Source: JAEXOD01 sp963667875
GTDB taxonomy: Bacteria; Bacteroidota; Ignavibacteria; Ignavibacteriales; Melioribacteraceae
Direction of reading: 5' to 3'
Length of the DNA stretch: 64,000 bases
NCBI GenBank assembly: GCA_963667875.2
Contig: CAXXGC010000001.1
Span: forward strand, 372,001 to 436,000
Part shown: one piece after another, positions 18,443-26,690 of the stretch
How the letters are laid out: the number at the start of each line of letters is the position of its first letter
Numbering within the stretch: position 1 is the first letter of the stretch
Position numbers and translations under genes: made by a program
Notes under the pieces: model-generated
Database searches by the model: none
The model's input: only the letters and a program-made list of their open reading frames with translations
What the model was told of the DNA's origin: nothing

Positions 18443-20845
18443 ATGAAAACACGTCTTTTGTTTTTATTTTTATTTTTTTCTATTATTTACGTAAACGCGC
18501 AAAGTCTTAATTCTTCATTTTACAGCCGTACAGGTTTTTCGTTAACAACAGCCGGGGCTTCCCGATTTGGACTGTATGGTTATGATAATCCGGCCTTGTT
18601 GAACATGGCGGAGAGTCCTGAAATATATGTTGGCTGGACAGATAATAAAAATATTTCCGATTATACCAAATGGGGAGTATTTACAGCCGTAAAACACATG
18701 GGATTTTCGTATGTTGAAGAAAAGGTTGGTAATTTAAAAGTTAAAGATTATTCTTTTGGTTTAAGTGCGGGGGATAAATCGCTTTCATTTGGTGTTGGTT
18801 TTGGCTGGTCAACCGGCAATACGGATGAATTTTATCATTCAAATTTTACTTCGTTTGGAATAATATCCAGACCAAACCAATATGTTTCGTTGGGGGTTTC
18901 TGCCTTTATTAATCAAAAATTAACCGATGAATACATAGTGCAGTCGGCAGTAAGACCTTTTGGAAACGAAATATTTTCAGTTTTTGGTGATTATTTATAT
19001 AAAAAAGATTATTATGATTTTGAGAACAGATGGAGTGCGGGTGTAATTGTTGAACCGGTAAGCGGATTTAAAATATCCTACAGATATTTTGAGAACAAGA
19101 CTTTTACACTAGGAACAAGTATTGGACTTGGTAATATTGGCGCATCTGTACAGACAAGTTTTGATAAAAACGATAATCATTCCGGTACAATATACGGGGT
19201 AAGGTTAGGCGGCAATGATAGAAATTTTCTTAACAATTTACTTAATAAAAAGGGATATATATCCACTACTCTAACAGGTAATGTTAAATATCAAAAGTAT
19301 AAATGGTTTGACAATTCGAACACTTTATTAAATTTATTGCAAAACATTAAAAAATCTAAAGAAGATAAAAACGTAGAAGGTATTGTAATAAATACATCGG
19401 GTATGAATGCTAACAGAGAGATGTTGTGGGAACTTAGAAATGAGTTGAGCGAATTTAAAAAATCAGGAAAAAAAGTAATAATATATTTAGATAGAGCCGG
19501 AATTGATTTATATCAGTTTGCTTCCGTAGCCGATAAGATATATATGGACCCGCTGGGAATGATTACTTTGGAAGGATTTATGGCCGGAAAAAGTTATTTT
19601 AAAGGAACTTTGGAAAAACTTGGTGTTGGTTTTAGCGAATGGAGATTTTTTAAGTATAAATCCGCAAATGAACCTTTTGCGCGTTCCGAAATGTCTGAAG
19701 GAGACAGGGAACAACTACAAAAAATTGTAAATAATAATTATGCGCTCGCAAAAAATTTAATAACTGAAGGCAGAAAAATATCGGAACAGAATTTTGATGA
19801 TTTGGTTAATTATAATCCCATTTTAAGCGCGGATTCGGCTTTAAGTTATCATCTTGTTGACGGAATAACCAGATTTGATAAAATAAGCGAAATTTTTGAA
19901 AAAGAAGAAAATAAAAAATTAAACCTTATGGGTTTTAATGGTGTTAGCGGAAACGGAATGCCAACAGATACTTATTGGGGAGAAAAACCTAAAATTGCAA
20001 TAATTTATGTTTTAGGTGCCTGCGCAATGGATTATGGAATAAATGCACGAAAATTAATTTTCGATCTGCAAAACGCTAAAAGCAGAAATGATATAAAAGC
20101 GATTGTCTTGCGGATCGATTCGCCCGGTGGCGATGCGTTAGCCAGTGATATTATTGCGGAAGAAATGAAAGCTTGTAAAAAAATAAAACCGGTTATTGTT
20201 TCACAAGGTTATGTGGCCGGTTCAGGTGGCTATTGGCTTTCAATGTATGCCGATACAATTGTTGCCGCGCCTAATACAATAACCGGTTCAATAGGAGTAA
20301 TTGGAGGCTGGTATTATAATATTTCATTAAAACAGTCCTTGGGTATTTCCACCGATTTGGTTAAAGCCGGCAATCATGCGGATTTGGGTTTTGGAATGAA
20401 ACTGCCGTTAATTGGTATAGGATTACCGGATAGAAATTTAACGGACGATGAATGGAATATTATGGAGCGTGAAATTAAAAACAATTATAAAATGTTTGTA
20501 AGCAAAGTAGCTGAAGGAAGGGGATTAAGCATTGAAAAAGTTGATTCGATTGGACAAGGAAGAGTATGGTCGGGAAGTGACGGGAAAAAACTAGGACTTG
20601 TTGATGAATTAGGAGGATTAACTACCGCCATTAATATTGCCAAAGTAAAAGCCGGAATAATTGATGAGAACTGGGAGTTGGTTGAATATCCGGAACCGGG
20701 ATTATTTGATTTTAATATTTTTATGCCAAAAATATTTGGAATTGATGTATCCACAGAAGACAGTATGATTCAGGATATTAAATTTAGAATGAATTTTAAC
20801 GGCAAGCCATTAATGATGATTCCTGCCGAATATGAAATGCCGTAA
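18443..20845 (+). CDS. sppA: SppA-type signal peptide peptidase (S49) with a barrel-like N-terminal extension
   Basis: A signal peptide (1-19, ending VNAQ) precedes about 250 residues of alternating Gly/aromatic strands (KSLSFGVGFGWSTGN, KISYRYFENKTF) that look like an outer-membrane beta-barrel of the PorV/OmpP1 kind. From about residue 280 the chain is a double-length S49 peptidase. The general base is Lys406 in YKSANEPF and the nucleophile is Ser594 in YVAGSGGYWLSM, 188 residues apart (200 in E. coli SppA). Such enzymes degrade leftover signal peptides. The fusion to a barrel-like part would place the protease at the outer membrane or periplasm, unlike the inner-membrane E. coli enzyme; that location is inference. 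A strong terminator follows 38 bases after the stop. Confidence 0.88.
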   Translation: MKTRLLFLFLFFSIIYVNAQSLNSSFYSRTGFSLTTAGASRFGLYGYDNPALLNMAESPEIYVGWTDNKNISDYTKWGVFTAVKHMGFSYVEEKVGNLKVKDYSFGLSAGDKSLSFGVGFGWSTGNTDEFYHSNFTSFGIISRPNQYVSLGVSAFINQKLTDEYIVQSAVRPFGNEIFSVFGDYLYKKDYYDFENRWSAGVIVEPVSGFKISYRYFENKTFTLGTSIGLGNIGASVQTSFDKNDNHSGTIYGVRLGGNDRNFLNNLLNKKGYISTTLTGNVKYQKYKWFDNSNTLLNLLQNIKKSKEDKNVEGIVINTSGMNANREMLWELRNELSEFKKSGKKVIIYLDRAGIDLYQFASVADKIYMDPLGMITLEGFMAGKSYFKGTLEKLGVGFSEWRFFKYKSANEPFARSEMSEGDREQLQKIVNNNYALAKNLITEGRKISEQNFDDLVNYNPILSADSALSYHLVDGITRFDKISEIFEKEENKKLNLMGFNGVSGNGMPTDTYWGEKPKIAIIYVLGACAMDYGINARKLIFDLQNAKSRNDIKAIVLRIDSPGGDALASDIIAEEMKACKKIKPVIVSQGYVAGSGGYWLSMYADTIVAAPNTITGSIGVIGGWYYNISLKQSLGISTDLVKAGNHADLGFGMKLPLIGIGLPDRNLTDDEWNIMEREIKNNYKMFVSKVAEGRGLSIEKVDSIGQGRVWSGSDGKKLGLVDELGGLTTAINIAKVKAGIIDENWELVEYPEPGLFDFNIFMPKIFGIDVSTEDSMIQDIKFRMNFNGKPLMMIPAEYEMP

Positions 20846-20883
20846 ACAATAAAATAGATCTTTTAAGTGGGTGTTTTGAATAC

Positions 20884-20920
20884 AAAAAAAACCGCATGCT
20901 TTTACACATGCGGTTTTTTA
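20884..20920. terminator. Terminator after sppA (left copy)
   Basis: AAAAAACCGCATG (886-898 of this kilobase, i.e. 20886-20898) pairs with CATGCGGTTTTTT (20907-20919) in a 13-bp stem with loop CTTTTACA; T- and A-runs make it usable in both directions. It forms the left edge of the 545-bp direct repeat. Confidence 0.85.
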
Positions 20921-21043
20921 AATCTTTATATTGTTAATTAAAAATTCAAAAATGTTTTACCTATACACCTTTCACCACTCTATGGCTGATATATCTTGCT
21001 TACACATATCTTTGCAACTTATATTCCTCTATCTAAAATAAAC

Positions 21044-21078
21044 AAAACCGCCTAGTTTTTATTTTTATCGGCGGTTTT
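21044..21078. terminator. Terminator of the M14 gene, duplicated copy
   Basis: AAAACCGCC (21044-21052) pairs with GGCGGTTTT (21070-21078), 9 bp. This copy belongs to the orphan 3' fragment left of the element. Confidence 0.7.
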
Positions 21079-21114
21079 ATCAATCATTCATAATTTATAA
21101 TTCACAATTTATAA

Positions 21115-21428
21115 TTATTTAAGCAGCATCAATTTTTTTACTGAAGTAAAATTGCCTGCATTAATTGAGTAAAAATAAGTACCGCTTGCCAAGTTTGGAT
21201 AATTTGCTGTATTAAACTCAACATTATAACTGCCGGTTTCTTTTATTTCGTTTACTAAAACAGCTATTTCATTTCCTAATATGTCAAATATTTTAATCTG
21301 TACATTTCCTCTTTCGGCAATTTGATATTTAATAACCGTGGAAGGATTAAACGGATTTGGATAATTTTGTTCTAATAAATACGAATTAACAGTAATAAAA
21401 TCAACTTCAATTGGAGAACTTAAATTCT
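21115..21428 (-). pseudogene. Orphan 3' fragment of the M14 carboxypeptidase gene (sorting domain only)
   Basis: The fragment encodes NLSSPIEVDF through the complete sorting domain (LEQNYPNPFNPSTVIKYQI to KKLMLLK) and is identical to the end of the gene at 23690-26374. Its reading frame runs on for a few codons into the element (to an ATG at 21444), which lacks a signal peptide, so any product would not be exported. It was created by the 545-bp duplication that accompanied the insertion. Confidence 0.9.
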
Positions 21429-23458
21429 CCTGAGTTTGACACATGGGAGCTGTAAGTTATTGTAAAATAAGAATAATTATAAAAATAGTTGCGGAAATTG
21501 CCACTACAATTTTGATTTGTGCAAATGAAGAGGACTATATTTATAAATAGAATTTATAGCTTCATATAGTCTATTATCTGTTCCTCGTTGAGTAAATTGC
21601 CGGGTTGTTTTATCCTTAATAAATCCATAATTTTCGATGCAAGACTTTGACATTTTGATTTCATATAAAATGTTCGTCCTTCTATTTCTATTTTGCTAAA
21701 CTCTAAACTATTCAAAGCTTCTTTTATTTTTTCTGCTGAATAATCTATTTCTAAACGTCTTAATCTTAATTCTAATTCTCTTTCAAGCAAGAATGCTAAA
21801 AAACATACAACAAAATGTCCTTCAATATGTTCGTTATTTCTAAGAAATATTGGTCTCGTTTCCATTGTGGTTTTTAATATCCTAAATGATTCCTCGATTT
21901 TATATAAATCATGGTATTTATTTATGACTTCCAATGGGGACATATCTAATTTGCTATATTGTATTGCGTAATACCCGTCAAATCTTTCTTCGTTTTTTAT
22001 TTTTTCTATATCAAGACTTAATACCTTTTTTTTCTCTTCTTTAACTTCTTCGTGTATATATCTCTGGAACCCCTTCTTTTTATTCAAGGACGATGTGTCT
22101 TGCCGATCAATTATTTTTTGTGCTTTTTCAATTCCTCTTAATCTGTCACTTTCATCTTTACGTGCCCGTCTTGTTGAAAATGTGCAAACTAATTTTTCTG
22201 TTAAACTTATTTTCTCTCTTTTTGTAACTTTATCATTATTATCTTTTTCTTCATATATAAAATTATATTTGTGATCCATTACCTTGTATTTATATGATTC
22301 GTCTTTCTTTTCGGTTGGTATTTCTTCATAGTTCTCTTGAGATAATATTTCAGTTTGCACTTTTCCGGTCATGTTTCTTATTCTTGCACTTACTACATAA
22401 TCAAACCCCGCTTCTTTTATGTCCTTAAGATTGATTTTTGAATTTAATCCCTTATCTGCAACTATTATTACTTGGTTAAGTTCAAACTTCTCTTTTAACT
22501 TTTGTAATATCTTAATCATTGTTTTTCCATCAAAGGTATTACCCGGAAATAATTCATAACCTATTGGCCGTCCCTCATTATCTACCAATAACCCCATTAC
22601 CACTTGTACTTCGTTTATTTTGTGTGCTTTACTAAATCCATAGTTCCTTAGTTCATCAACTTTTTGGCTCTCATAATGGAACGTTGTAACATCATATAAT
22701 ACAATATCAACTTTCATATTAAACAAGTTTCTGTTCTTCTCAAATATATCTCTTTGTATTTCCTCTTTATTATCCGATAACACTTTTAAGCTACGATATA
22801 TATCATGTAATTCAGATTCGTTGTCGGTAGCCAAGTAATGTTCTCTATGGTTGTAATGATATAACTTTGATGACGGCTGCATTAATCTGTTTATTACTAA
22901 TGAAAAGATTATATCGACATATTCATACTTTATTTTTTTACTGATGTTTAAGCTTTTTAGTAATTCGGTTATTGAAAACTTATCCCAAAGTTTTTTATAG
23001 GCAATGTATCCGTAATTTACTCTTTCTTTTTCTTCTAATGTGGTTATATCGAGTTTGTTTGGTGCTCCTTCATCCGGCAGGTATTTGTGTAGTGATTTAA
23101 CAATATTTCCCAATCCGTTGGCTAATAGAAAATCTAGTCTTCCTAAATTGGCAAAAACTTTATGTTTAATGTCATCACCTTCTCTATAGCTTTGAACTAT
23201 TTGTAAGTAGGTATTTCCTTTTGATATGGTAGATTTAAGAAACATATAAGCCTCGAAAATATTTAAGGCAATATAATGATTATACTACTTTCTGTCAATA
23301 GTTAACTTATTCTAATACAATACTATTGTGTGATTATTAATTATTCCCCACATAAAAGTTTATACTACATTTTTTTCGCAAAATCAAAAAAATCGCTGTA
23401 AGTTGTTGTTTTATATAGCGCCATCTTCATTTTTTGCTCTACATGTGTCAAACTCAGG
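21429..23458 (-). mobile_element. IS1634-like insertion sequence, complete
   Basis: The 2030-bp element has perfect 17-bp terminal inverted repeats: CCTGAGTTTGACACATG at 21429-21445 and its complement at 23442-23458. It encodes one transposase of the IS1634 group (IS4 superfamily). It is flanked by 545-bp direct repeats. IS1634 of Mycoplasma mycoides is known (from memory) for producing long target duplications of variable length, up to a few hundred bases, which fits this arrangement. Perfect flanking identity indicates a recent insertion. Confidence 0.93.
21554..23245 (-). CDS. Transposase of the IS1634 group (DDE, IS4 superfamily)
   Basis: The 563-residue protein begins MFLKSTISKGNTYLQIVQSY, typical of this group, which reads like the usual N-terminal domain of IS1634 transposases. 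The DDE residues fall in VLYDVTTFHYES (first Asp), VIVADKGLNSK (second Asp) and YKIEESFRILKT (Glu, in the family's Y-R-E-K type signature). The frame is uninterrupted and full length, so the enzyme is probably active. It cuts and joins the 17-bp inverted repeats. It lies 125 bases from the left repeat and 196 bases from the right repeat; the right-hand gap must hold its promoter. Confidence 0.95.
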   Translation of the reverse strand: MFLKSTISKGNTYLQIVQSYREGDDIKHKVFANLGRLDFLLANGLGNIVKSLHKYLPDEGAPNKLDITTLEEKERVNYGYIAYKKLWDKFSITELLKSLNISKKIKYEYVDIIFSLVINRLMQPSSKLYHYNHREHYLATDNESELHDIYRSLKVLSDNKEEIQRDIFEKNRNLFNMKVDIVLYDVTTFHYESQKVDELRNYGFSKAHKINEVQVVMGLLVDNEGRPIGYELFPGNTFDGKTMIKILQKLKEKFELNQVIIVADKGLNSKINLKDIKEAGFDYVVSARIRNMTGKVQTEILSQENYEEIPTEKKDESYKYKVMDHKYNFIYEEKDNNDKVTKREKISLTEKLVCTFSTRRARKDESDRLRGIEKAQKIIDRQDTSSLNKKKGFQRYIHEEVKEEKKKVLSLDIEKIKNEERFDGYYAIQYSKLDMSPLEVINKYHDLYKIEESFRILKTTMETRPIFLRNNEHIEGHFVVCFLAFLLERELELRLRRLEIDYSAEKIKEALNSLEFSKIEIEGRTFYMKSKCQSLASKIMDLLRIKQPGNLLNEEQIIDYMKL

Positions 23459-24003
23459 AAAAAAAACCGCATGCTTTTACACATGCGGTTTTTTAAATCT
23501 TTATATTGTTAATTAAAAATTCAAAAATGTTTTACCTATACACCTTTCACCACTCTATGGCTGATATATCTTGCTTACACATATCTTTGCAACTTATATT
23601 CCTCTATCTAAAATAAACAAAACCGCCTAGTTTTTATTTTTATCGGCGGTTTTATCAATCATTCATAATTTATAATTCACAATTTATAATTATTTAAGCA
23701 GCATCAATTTTTTTACTGAAGTAAAATTGCCTGCATTAATTGAGTAAAAATAAGTACCGCTTGCCAAGTTTGGATAATTTGCTGTATTAAACTCAACATT
23801 ATAACTGCCGGTTTCTTTTATTTCGTTTACTAAAACAGCTATTTCATTTCCTAATATGTCAAATATTTTAATCTGTACATTTCCTCTTTCGGCAATTTGA
23901 TATTTAATAACCGTGGAAGGATTAAACGGATTTGGATAATTTTGTTCTAATAAATACGAATTAACAGTAATAAAATCAACTTCAATTGGAGAACTTAAAT
24001 TCT
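23459..24003. repeat. 545-bp direct repeat flanking the IS1634-like element, right copy
   Basis: This copy matches 20884-21428. It starts with the same eight A followed by CCGCATG directly after the right inverted repeat. It ends inside the M14 gene at ...AACTTAAATTCT; beyond this point the sequences differ (TACTACC here, the element at left). Duplicated terminators lie at 23459-23495 and 23619-23653. Confidence 0.92.
23619..23653 (-). terminator. Terminator of the M14 carboxypeptidase gene
   Basis: AAAACCGCC / GGCGGTTTT, 9-bp stem, about 37 bases downstream of the stop codon. On the minus strand it is followed by TTTTGTTTATTTT. Confidence 0.7.
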
Positions 24004-26374
24004 TACTACCGTCAAAATCGACTTGAACTAATCTGTAATAATTAGAACCATAAATGGGACTATTATCGCTAAAATTATAAATGTGTTTTTCGGATGATGA
24101 ACCTGCACCTTTAACAAATGCAACCGTTTCCCATTTGTGTAGATTAGTGGATTTTTGAATTTCAAATCCGTCATTGTTTAGTTCTGTTGCTGTTGACCAA
24201 TTTAACGAAATAGAATTTTGAAGAGCAGCACCATTAAATGAAACTAATTCAACCGGAACAATAGCATAATTAAAGATACCGATATCATCCAAATACCAGC
24301 CATCCTTATTTATCGTGCCATCCGATTTAAGTTCGAAACGTAATTTGGCTTGTGCAGAAACATAAGGACTTAAATCGATAGTTTCTTTCACCCAATTTTG
24401 TTTAAGTGAATGATAAATTGGTGCGCCTAAAGGAAGTTGAGTTCCTTTTCCGCTTGCCGGTACTGTATATTGTCCTGTTAAGTTAATCCATGTTGTACCG
24501 TTATTTGTAGATAATTGAACTCTCCCGCAATCCCAGTCTTCTTCAATTTCGTATTTTGTCCAAAAAGTAAGAACCGGAGAATTTAACGATGAAAGATTAA
24601 TTGAATCTTTTGTTGTCATTGTTACTGTAGCATTGCTTGAATAACTACCGGACTTACTATCGGTAAAACAACTTGGAGTGCTGTAAAAAGCTGATGTTGT
24701 AGCCTCCCATTTAGGAGTAACAGGACTTGCAGTAATATTCCATAAAACAGAAGGATCGTTGTTATTATCAATAAAAGCATAAACCGGAGTACCAATAACA
24801 ATAGTTAAGGTGTCGGAGGTCATTTGCGTGTTATTTGTAAAAGATTTAACAACAAATTTAACCTGTGTACCGGCAGTTAAATTATAACCGATATTAAATT
24901 TGAATGGAACCGGAGATGTAATTTCGGTTCTTGCCGGTATAGAATTTAAATTAACTGAAGATACGGTAACATTTATTTCGGGATTTAACGAAACAAGTTC
25001 GGCAGTTACATTGGCAGCTTCGGAAAGCCCCTTATTTTTAAATATTATATTAACTTCAGTATTCTGATCGCCGGGGTTAAAATACTGAGTACTGTAAGTA
25101 GCACCTTTAATACTAACATATTCTCCGGCTACCCATGTCATATATAAATTGGGTTTTAAATTTTCTTGAGCAAGAGGATAAATTCGGCTTTGTTCAGGCC
25201 AAAATCCATCACCGTCGTTACCAATTTCGGGGGTAAATGAAATAACTTTTGGTCTTGCAGTTATATCACCATACATCCAGTCGTCAGTACAACCATTTAC
25301 TTGGTATAACAATTCAGGCGGTTGACCATATTCATAACCATTATAAGCTGTGATATCCATTGCATATTCTTTAAATAAACTTGAATCGGGAGTGGGGACT
25401 AAAGCATAACTCCACGAGTATAACAAATAATTACTGTAAGTATGATAATTAAGACAGGTTTTAAAAAGTCTTGAATTTGTAAATTGTCTAAAACTTTCTG
25501 TTTCCGGTTCGGAAAAAGCAGATGGACCACGGTAGGTTTCATCAGTAGGATCGTTCGATGAGCCGGTATTGTCGTATCCCCATTTGTATCCAAAATTTCT
25601 ATTTAAATCCACACCATAAACACCGTTATAATTTTTTCTGTTTTTGCGCCACATACCGCCGCCGTTTGGATCGGTGGAGCGGTTGTATTCGTATCCGTCA
25701 ACATTAATAACTGGAACAAAATAAATTTCTCTATTATTTACCAAATAGGTTACTTCGGGATTAGTTCCGTAATTTTCCAACAGATAATACATGTAATACA
25801 TAACTGCCATCATTGCGGCGGGTTCGCGGCAATGAATTAATGAATTAAAAAATACTTCAGGTTCGTTTTCGTCAGCATCGGGATTGTCGGAAATTTTGAC
25901 AGCATAAATTGGTCTGTTTTCAACAGTGTAACCTATTATTGCTTTAGTGGAAATCAAATTGGGATATAACAAGTGCATGCTGTCTAATTTAGCAATAACT
26001 TCGGCATTTGTATAATATCCGCCCATTGAACCCAACCCAAAACCTTCAACACCGTAATTTTCTTTGCTTGAACGTTTTAGCTGTTCTTTTTGATTGTTTG
26101 ATAAAACAGGAAGACTTTTGTAATATTTATTCCAGTCGTCAATTAAAACGGAATATTTTAAGCCCGAATTTGTTAACTTGATAAATTCGGTATCACTTAT
26201 GTAAATATTTACACTATTATCCTTATCAAAGTAGGCGTCACTTAAATCAATACCAATATTACTTATAGCTTCATAAGTTTTTGGGTTTTCAATAAACACT
26301 TTTACTTTTTTATAATTCTCGGCATTAATAATAAAAGATACAAAAACTAAAAAAATTAATAACCATTTTTTCAT
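23690..26374 (-). CDS. T9SS-exported zinc carboxypeptidase (M14 family)
   Basis: Domain order: signal peptide (1-18), a propeptide-like part (about 19-115), the M14 catalytic domain (about 118-420), a beta-rich CARDB-like region (about 425-530), a jelly-roll similar to the C-terminal part of immune inhibitor A proteins (about 545-715), an FN3-like stretch (about 720-805), and the sorting domain ending KKLMLLK. The zinc ligands are His181 and Glu184 (HCREP) and His311 (NYHTYSN); Glu383 in FTPEIGNDGDG is the catalytic base. DLNRNFGYKWG is also typical. The enzyme removes C-terminal residues from peptides outside the cell. The gene was hit by the IS1634-like element but remains complete because its 3' end was duplicated. 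Confidence 0.93.
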   Translation of the reverse strand: MKKWLLIFLVFVSFIINAENYKKVKVFIENPKTYEAISNIGIDLSDAYFDKDNSVNIYISDTEFIKLTNSGLKYSVLIDDWNKYYKSLPVLSNNQKEQLKRSSKENYGVEGFGLGSMGGYYTNAEVIAKLDSMHLLYPNLISTKAIIGYTVENRPIYAVKISDNPDADENEPEVFFNSLIHCREPAAMMAVMYYMYYLLENYGTNPEVTYLVNNREIYFVPVINVDGYEYNRSTDPNGGGMWRKNRKNYNGVYGVDLNRNFGYKWGYDNTGSSNDPTDETYRGPSAFSEPETESFRQFTNSRLFKTCLNYHTYSNYLLYSWSYALVPTPDSSLFKEYAMDITAYNGYEYGQPPELLYQVNGCTDDWMYGDITARPKVISFTPEIGNDGDGFWPEQSRIYPLAQENLKPNLYMTWVAGEYVSIKGATYSTQYFNPGDQNTEVNIIFKNKGLSEAANVTAELVSLNPEINVTVSSVNLNSIPARTEITSPVPFKFNIGYNLTAGTQVKFVVKSFTNNTQMTSDTLTIVIGTPVYAFIDNNNDPSVLWNITASPVTPKWEATTSAFYSTPSCFTDSKSGSYSSNATVTMTTKDSINLSSLNSPVLTFWTKYEIEEDWDCGRVQLSTNNGTTWINLTGQYTVPASGKGTQLPLGAPIYHSLKQNWVKETIDLSPYVSAQAKLRFELKSDGTINKDGWYLDDIGIFNYAIVPVELVSFNGAALQNSISLNWSTATELNNDGFEIQKSTNLHKWETVAFVKGAGSSSEKHIYNFSDNSPIYGSNYYRLVQVDFDGSKNLSSPIEVDFITVNSYLLEQNYPNPFNPSTVIKYQIAERGNVQIKIFDILGNEIAVLVNEIKETGSYNVEFNTANYPNLASGTYFYSINAGNFTSVKKLMLLK

Positions 26375-26442
26375 ACTGTCCTCTTAATCTAAAAAAAAAT
26401 TCTATAAAGCAAAATAATTTTATTTCAGCTAAAAAAAAAATC

Positions 26443-26475
26443 AATTATACCGATAATAGATTTATTGGTATAATT
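26443..26475. promoter_or_regulatory. Dyad in the divergent M14/kinase promoter region
   Basis: AATTATACC (26443-26451) and GGTATAATT (26467-26475) form a perfect 9-bp inverted repeat with a 15-base spacer, between the divergent starts at 26374 and 26691. It has no T-run and may be an operator. The rest of this AT-rich 316-base gap shows nothing distinct. Confidence 0.35.
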
Positions 26476-26690
26476 ATTTTGGGAAATTACGTTAAATATT
26501 AAAAATATTAACAATATTTTGGCTTTTACTGATTGAGCATCTTTTTCATTTGCTTGCATTTTAATATTTCTGTATCTTAATATTTAATATTTTTTTACCG
26601 ATTAATAATATTAAATAATAATATTAAATACTTCAAAACATATTGGTTATTTAAATTAAAATAGTTTCGATAATATTTTCAGATGGGTAT

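Larger units (their letters stand above)
20884..21428. repeat. 545-bp direct repeat flanking the IS1634-like element, left copy
   Basis: This segment is identical, as far as I can read base by base, to 23459-24003, also 545 bases. It abuts the left end of the element exactly. It contains both terminators and the last 104 codons of the M14 carboxypeptidase gene. I interpret it as a very long target-site duplication. Confidence 0.92.
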
